Assembly (NCBI GenBank): GCA_003153655.1
Contig: PMAK01000301.1
Location: 33,617-42,110 of the forward strand
Direction: 5' to 3'
Source of the DNA: Phycisphaerales bacterium
GTDB lineage: Bacteria; Planctomycetota; Phycisphaerae; Tepidisphaerales; Tepidisphaeraceae
Length of the DNA stretch: 8,494 nucleotides
Under the pieces are notes generated by a model that saw only the letters and a program-made list of their open reading frames with translations, did not search any database and was not told the origin of the DNA. A program made the translations under genes and the position numbers. The first letter of the stretch is position 1. Each line of letters begins with the position of its first letter. Below are positions 5,346-8,494 of this stretch, in pieces.

Positions 5346-5389
5346 TTCGTAAAGCGGGGGTTAAGGGTTCAAATCCCTTCTTCGGCTTT
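5346..5389 (+). repeat. Attachment-site copy 3 (attR), right end of the array
   Basis: These 44 bases are identical to 2183-2226, that is the tRNA 3' part plus two following T bases. The preceding bases do not form a tRNA. Sequence to the right (from 5388) is presumably what originally followed the tRNA-Thr gene; the extra TT match with the intact tRNA copy is compatible with this. Confidence 0.88.
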
Positions 5390-5448
5390 CATCGTTCCTT
5401 TGTCAGGCCGCCCGCGCCACGCATAAAATCAACCCCAACCAGCCAAAA

Positions 5449-5466
5449 CGAATTCACCGGAATTCG
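5449..5466. repeat. 18-bp dyad upstream of the GT25 gene
   Basis: CGAATTC (5449-5455) and GAATTCG (5460-5466) are exact inverted arms with the spacer ACCG. The dyad lies about 100 bases before the GT25 start, in the 174-base gap after the array. It may be an operator; no well-spaced promoter was recognised, and chance is not excluded. The rest of the gap shows nothing else I can support. Confidence 0.25.
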
Positions 5467-5563
5467 GCAGACATCTCGTGTGAAAGTTGCACTCCGCGGC
5501 ATCGATGGGCCGATAGATTTTTTATCAGTCGAATCCGCACCTGAAGAGAAAGGCGAGCATCCC

Positions 5564-6322
5564 ATGAACCGAATCCCCCCAATGCAGATTTCCGAAACGT
5601 TTGATCGCGTCGTTGTAGTCAACCTCGCCCGCCGGCCGGAGCGGCTCGAGCGATTCTGGAATTTGTTGTCCGATTGGCCATTCAAAAAGCCGGAGCGATT
5701 TGATGCGGTGGATGGAGAAGCCGTCGGAGTCCCCGCCGGTTGGGACAAAGGCCCCGGAGCCTGGGGATGCCTGATGTCGCACCGGACGCTCCTCGATCGC
5801 GCGATCGCTGATGGCGTCAACACGCTGCTGGTGCTCGAGGATGATGCGATTCCGGCCGCAAATTTCAGCGAGCTGGCCGCGCAGTTTTTACATAACGTGC
5901 CGGATGATTGGGATGGCCTGATGCTCGGGGCCGAGCATTTGCTCGAGCCGGAAGCGATTCGCTTCGGGGTCGTCCGTTGCGTGGCCGCCAACCGGAGCCA
6001 CGCTTACGCCGTTCGAGGACGATTCATGAAGGTGTTGTCCCAGTTCTGGCACAACACGACCAACGATCATTGCGACATTGTCCTTTCCTCGCTCATGCGG
6101 CACTTCAAGGTTTATGCGCCCGATCCGCTCCTGATCGGGCAGGATGTGGGCCACAGCGATATCACCGGACGCAGGGAATATTTGCGGTTCCTAAACGGCG
6201 AGCAAAAGGAAACAATCGCCAGTGCCGACCCGCGATATCTGATCGAAAAGCTTGTTGTGCGCGTGTCGCTAAATAATTCTCCGCGCACCGCCCAGTACGA
6301 TGCCCGGCAGGTTCAGGCGTAA
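5564..6322 (+). CDS. Glycosyltransferase family 25 (LPS biosynthesis type)
   Basis: 252 aa from ATG 5564, with AAAGG at 5549-5553 as ribosome site; a GTG at 5480 would add 28 residues unlike the family. Residues 14-31 (FDRVVVVNLARRPERLERF region) are the GT25 opening, followed by DAVDG (47-51), GAWGCLMSH (65-73) and the strand plus acidic motif LLVLEDDA (88-95), where EDD is the probable metal and sugar-nucleotide site. GDVGHSD-like residues (QDVGHSD) follow in the C-terminal third. Family members add galactose or related sugars to lipooligosaccharide in Gram-negative bacteria and act in the cytoplasm. The acceptor is unknown here. The gene ends only 12 bases from the end of the convergent phosphatase gene. 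Confidence 0.85.
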   Translation: MNRIPPMQISETFDRVVVVNLARRPERLERFWNLLSDWPFKKPERFDAVDGEAVGVPAGWDKGPGAWGCLMSHRTLLDRAIADGVNTLLVLEDDAIPAANFSELAAQFLHNVPDDWDGLMLGAEHLLEPEAIRFGVVRCVAANRSHAYAVRGRFMKVLSQFWHNTTNDHCDIVLSSLMRHFKVYAPDPLLIGQDVGHSDITGRREYLRFLNGEQKETIASADPRYLIEKLVVRVSLNNSPRTAQYDARQVQA

Positions 6323-6334
6323 AAACGCTTCAAG

Positions 6335-7615
6335 TCAGCGCACATTCAAAACCAGAAGCGTTCGATCATCAACGATCGGCGCGCCGGCGCAATGCTGCTT
6401 CACATCAGCGAGCACCGCGTTTAAGACGGTCTGCGCATCGCCGCGCGATGCCAATAGCGCCGCATCCAGTCGTTCGGTTCCGTATTGATCTCTCGCTCGA
6501 TTGAAAGCCTCCGATACGCCATCGGTGTAAAAAACCATCCGATCGCCGGAGCGCAGCGGTATTTGATGCTGCAAATATTCGGCCGTCTCATCAATCCCCA
6601 GCGGCAAACCGGCGCGGCCGTCCAGCACAATCACGCTCCCATCCCGAGCAAGCCGCGGCGGCGGATGACCGGCGGACGCATAGCACAGCCGATTCTTGTG
6701 CGGGTCATAAATCGCATAAAACGCGGTCACGAATGATCCCGTCTTTCCGATATACAGGTTCTCCAGCGTCAAATTGAGATACGAAAGAATCGCCGCCGGC
6801 CCCACCGCCGGATCAGGCCGGGTGTGCGCGATCGCATGGGTGATGGCCATTCTCACCGCCGCGGGAATTCCGTGGCCGCTGACATCGGCGATAAAAATTC
6901 CCCACTGCTCGAGCGGCAACGGAAAGAAATCGTAATAGTCGCCGCCGGCTCGTTGTGATGTCTCATAATCCGCCGCCACATCCAGCCCCTTCATTACCGG
7001 CAAAACCTGCGGAAGCAGCGACCGCTGTATGTGACCAACCGTTTTGAGTTCATGGTCAAGCGCGTCATACGCCTCCTTGAGCTCGCGCCTGAGCACCGAA
7101 TTCAACACCGACCGGCCCCAGAGATTGGATTGCATCACCATCATCGGAATCCCGTCCCGAGCCACGCCCTTCGGATCCCGCGTCATGACGACCGTCATGT
7201 TCAGCGATTCCCCATCATCAAACTGCGGCGTCGCCAGCAGGAAATTCATCCCCTTAAAATATTCACCGGCCGGATCATCCGGGGCGACGCGCGATGAAAG
7301 GTCCTCGACGATCGTCGTCTCGTTTGAATAGATCAGGTCGGCCAGCAACCCCGAATCGAACACGGGAAGCCGATGTTTTTCCGTCCACGGATTGATGCTG
7401 TCTTTCCAGGCGGAGCTGCGCGTGATGCGATATTGCGGATAGGCCAGATCGCGGCGGCTCACCGAAAGAAACCCATCCGCCGGGATCAACCCGCCCTGGC
7501 GCATGCGCTTGCCATATAAATCCGCGGCGATCTGGGGATCGGTCTGCCGGCTCAGGTCGCGCATGAACTCAACAATGAACTTCAGTTCCTCGCGCCAATC
7601 TTTGGGGATGTTCAT
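6335..7615 (-). CDS. SpoIIE/RsbU-type PP2C serine phosphatase with N-terminal GAF-like sensor
   Basis: 426 aa from ATG 7615; a TTG at 7639 with a weak GGA further upstream would add eight residues. Residues 1-170 look like a GAF-type sensor, with a helical linker (about 171-200) leading to SLLP. The PP2C domain (about 195-426) has every expected metal motif: GGDYYD (224-229), DVSGHG (244-249), YASAGH (312-317), GLPLG (336-340), YTDGV (363-367) and DDRT (416-419). Such enzymes dephosphorylate anti-sigma-factor antagonists (partner switching) or other Ser/Thr-phosphorylated regulators. No partner STAS protein or HPK anti-sigma kinase is in the window. The protein is probably cytoplasmic, with no signal peptide or membrane segment. 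The serine hydrolase gene lies 70 bases upstream on the same strand, so co-transcription is possible. Confidence 0.88.
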   Translation of the reverse strand: MNIPKDWREELKFIVEFMRDLSRQTDPQIAADLYGKRMRQGGLIPADGFLSVSRRDLAYPQYRITRSSAWKDSINPWTEKHRLPVFDSGLLADLIYSNETTIVEDLSSRVAPDDPAGEYFKGMNFLLATPQFDDGESLNMTVVMTRDPKGVARDGIPMMVMQSNLWGRSVLNSVLRRELKEAYDALDHELKTVGHIQRSLLPQVLPVMKGLDVAADYETSQRAGGDYYDFFPLPLEQWGIFIADVSGHGIPAAVRMAITHAIAHTRPDPAVGPAAILSYLNLTLENLYIGKTGSFVTAFYAIYDPHKNRLCYASAGHPPPRLARDGSVIVLDGRAGLPLGIDETAEYLQHQIPLRSGDRMVFYTDGVSEAFNRARDQYGTERLDAALLASRGDAQTVLNAVLADVKQHCAGAPIVDDRTLLVLNVR

Positions 7616-7685
7616 ACGGCGGGATTGTATGCGGGCCAATTATCTTTTCCGCCACTCAAGGCTACGGATTTGGTTATGGCCTAAA

Positions 7686-8494
7686 TTACCCATCCCCAGC
7701 CGCCGCCTCCTGAAATGCCTCGCGAAACTCCGACGCATCCGAATTCGGCAAATCACCCCGCTGAATCAGCAGCAGATAAATCCGATTCTTCACCGGATCG
7801 ATCCAGACCTGCGTGCCATACGCGCCGCCGTGGCCGAAGGTGCCGGGGGAAAGCATTTCGGTGATTCCCGTGGGTTTGCGCACAATCCCAAATGCCAAAC
7901 CCCACGCGCTTCCGGGAATGAACCCGACGCTCGGCAGATCATCCGTCTGAATGCTCGTCATCTGCTTGACGGTTTCCGGTCGCAGATATTGTTTCCCATC
8001 AAGCGATCCATGGTTCAAAAGCATCCGGGCAAACTGGCAATAATCCTCCGCGGTGCAGAATAGCCCGCCGTTAGCCGCCGGATAATGATTGCGATCTCCC
8101 ACCGGGCCGGGCAGCAATTTAATGGTCGTCGATTCCAGCCGGCCATCCTTCTGCACATACGAAACCGCCAGCCGGCTGATTTGCTCCGCCGTCGGATAAA
8201 ACGTCGCCTCTTTCATCCCCAGCGAGACAAACAGCCGCTCACGCATGAAGTCTTCGTATGATTCACCCGAGACGACTTCGATGATGCGCCCCAATGTGTT
8301 GATCCCCGTCTGGCAATAATCCCATTGCGTTCCCGGCTCAAATTCCATCGGGCGATTCAGAAAATAAGACATCAATTCCGCCAGATCGCGCGGCTCATGC
8401 AATTTTTCCTTCGGCACTTCCGCCAATCCGCTCGTATGCGTCAGAAGATGCCGCAACGTCAGATTCGCCGGCTTGCCCGACGGCGTCCTCAGCT
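7686..8494 (-). CDS. Beta-lactamase-fold serine hydrolase (class C/esterase-like), 5' end beyond window
   Basis: 268 residues lie in the window. The frame is open to the right edge and the TTG at 8456 is internal, because LTLRHLLTHTSGL runs straight through it and is the family's standard segment. Later parts fit the family: EPGTQWDYCQTGINTLGRII, the helix VVSGESYEDFM, and FGHGGAYGTQVWIDP with the third catalytic motif HGG. The first motif (SxxK) is expected upstream of the visible part. The second motif, usually YxN, is YCQ here. Members include penicillin-binding proteins, EstB-type esterases and D-aminopeptidases, generally exported; the N-terminus that would show a signal peptide is missing. 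Substrate cannot be assigned. The upstream end is out of view. Confidence 0.88.
   Translation of the reverse strand, partial: LRTPSGKPANLTLRHLLTHTSGLAEVPKEKLHEPRDLAELMSYFLNRPMEFEPGTQWDYCQTGINTLGRIIEVVSGESYEDFMRERLFVSLGMKEATFYPTAEQISRLAVSYVQKDGRLESTTIKLLPGPVGDRNHYPAANGGLFCTAEDYCQFARMLLNHGSLDGKQYLRPETVKQMTSIQTDDLPSVGFIPGSAWGLAFGIVRKPTGITEMLSPGTFGHGGAYGTQVWIDPVKNRIYLLLIQRGDLPNSDASEFREAFQEAAAGDG

Larger units (their letters stand above)
4756..5387. mobile_element. Integrated unit 2 (632 bp, no integrase) carrying hicAB
   Basis: Bounded by tRNA-Thr 3' fragments at 4714-4755 and 5346-5387 (period 632 bp). The only content is the HicA/HicB toxin-antitoxin pair with about 114 bases of leader and about 50 bases after the last stop. 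It is too small to encode any recombination function. It is best described as a cis-mobilisable cassette or remnant next to unit 1. Confidence 0.7.

Noticed and set aside
4713..5389. Copies 2 and 3 of the tRNA 3' end as tRNA genes or tRNA pseudogenes
   Set aside because: Both lack the acceptor 5' strand, the D arm and the 5' anticodon stem, and both start exactly in the anticodon loop at unit junctions, so attachment-site duplication explains them better.
2183..5389. CRISPR array or integron
   Set aside because: There are only three copies, unequal spacing (2531 and 632 bp) with genes between them, no cas genes, no integron integrase and no attC-type folding; the repeat is the tRNA 3' end.
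5389..5991. 200-aa minus-strand frame, Ser/Arg-rich
   Set aside because: It is antisense to the clear GT25 gene, with low-complexity composition typical of a shadow frame in GC-rich DNA.
6305..6334. Shared terminator between the convergent GT25 and phosphatase genes
   Set aside because: Only a 4-bp GCGT/ACGC hairpin is present, with no proper U tract on either strand.
7503..8063. 186-aa plus-strand frame across the phosphatase and hydrolase genes
   Set aside because: It is antisense to two well-supported genes and shows no domain pattern.

Overview
The window looks like the chromosome of a moderately GC-rich, probably Gram-negative bacterium. The evidence is a GT25-type glycosyltransferase, a polytopic GT39/PMT-like transferase, an RsbU-type PP2C phosphatase and a class C beta-lactamase-like hydrolase. 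A Planctomycetota/PVC-type host is possible from the general flavour of the proteins, but no lineage marker is present, so this is a weak guess.

Layout. (1) 1-1344: 3' part of a membrane glycosyltransferase, open at the left edge. (2) 1345-2152: a toxin-antitoxin cassette made of a 46-aa putative antitoxin, an intrinsic terminator-like hairpin and a Doc/Fic-fold toxin, followed by a good promoter. (3) 2153-2224: a complete tRNA-Thr(CGU) gene. (4) 2225-5387: an integrated array. The 3' part of the tRNA, from the anticodon loop to the discriminator (42 bp), is repeated exactly at 4714-4755 and 5346-5387. The copies bound two back-to-back units of 2531 bp and 632 bp, and neither encodes an integrase. 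Unit 1 is visibly AT-richer than the flanks. It carries a 547-aa fusion protein (degenerate J domain, zinc ribbon, RuvB-like AAA+ ATPase, HNH nuclease) convergent with a 133-aa basic orphan. Unit 2 carries only a HicA/HicB toxin-antitoxin pair. (5) 5388-8494: ordinary chromosome with a GT25 glycosyltransferase, a convergent SpoIIE/RsbU-like phosphatase, and a serine hydrolase running off the right edge.

How it fits together. The tRNA-Thr gene is an integration hotspot where compact units have accreted in tandem. Each unit restores or leaves a copy of the tRNA 3' end and brings defence- or stability-type cargo. The right ends of the two units resemble each other beyond the tRNA sequence (pattern CRGCGTTW just before the shared core), which suggests that one recombinase, supplied in trans, recognises both. 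The most interesting cargo is the J/Zn/RuvB-like/HNH protein. Its architecture (ATP-driven sensor or remodeler fused to a nuclease) and location fit an uncharacterised anti-phage or anti-plasmid system, but that function is inference. The 133-aa convergent gene may be its partner or regulator, because 11 bp of an operator-like dyad upstream of the fusion gene recur upstream of it.
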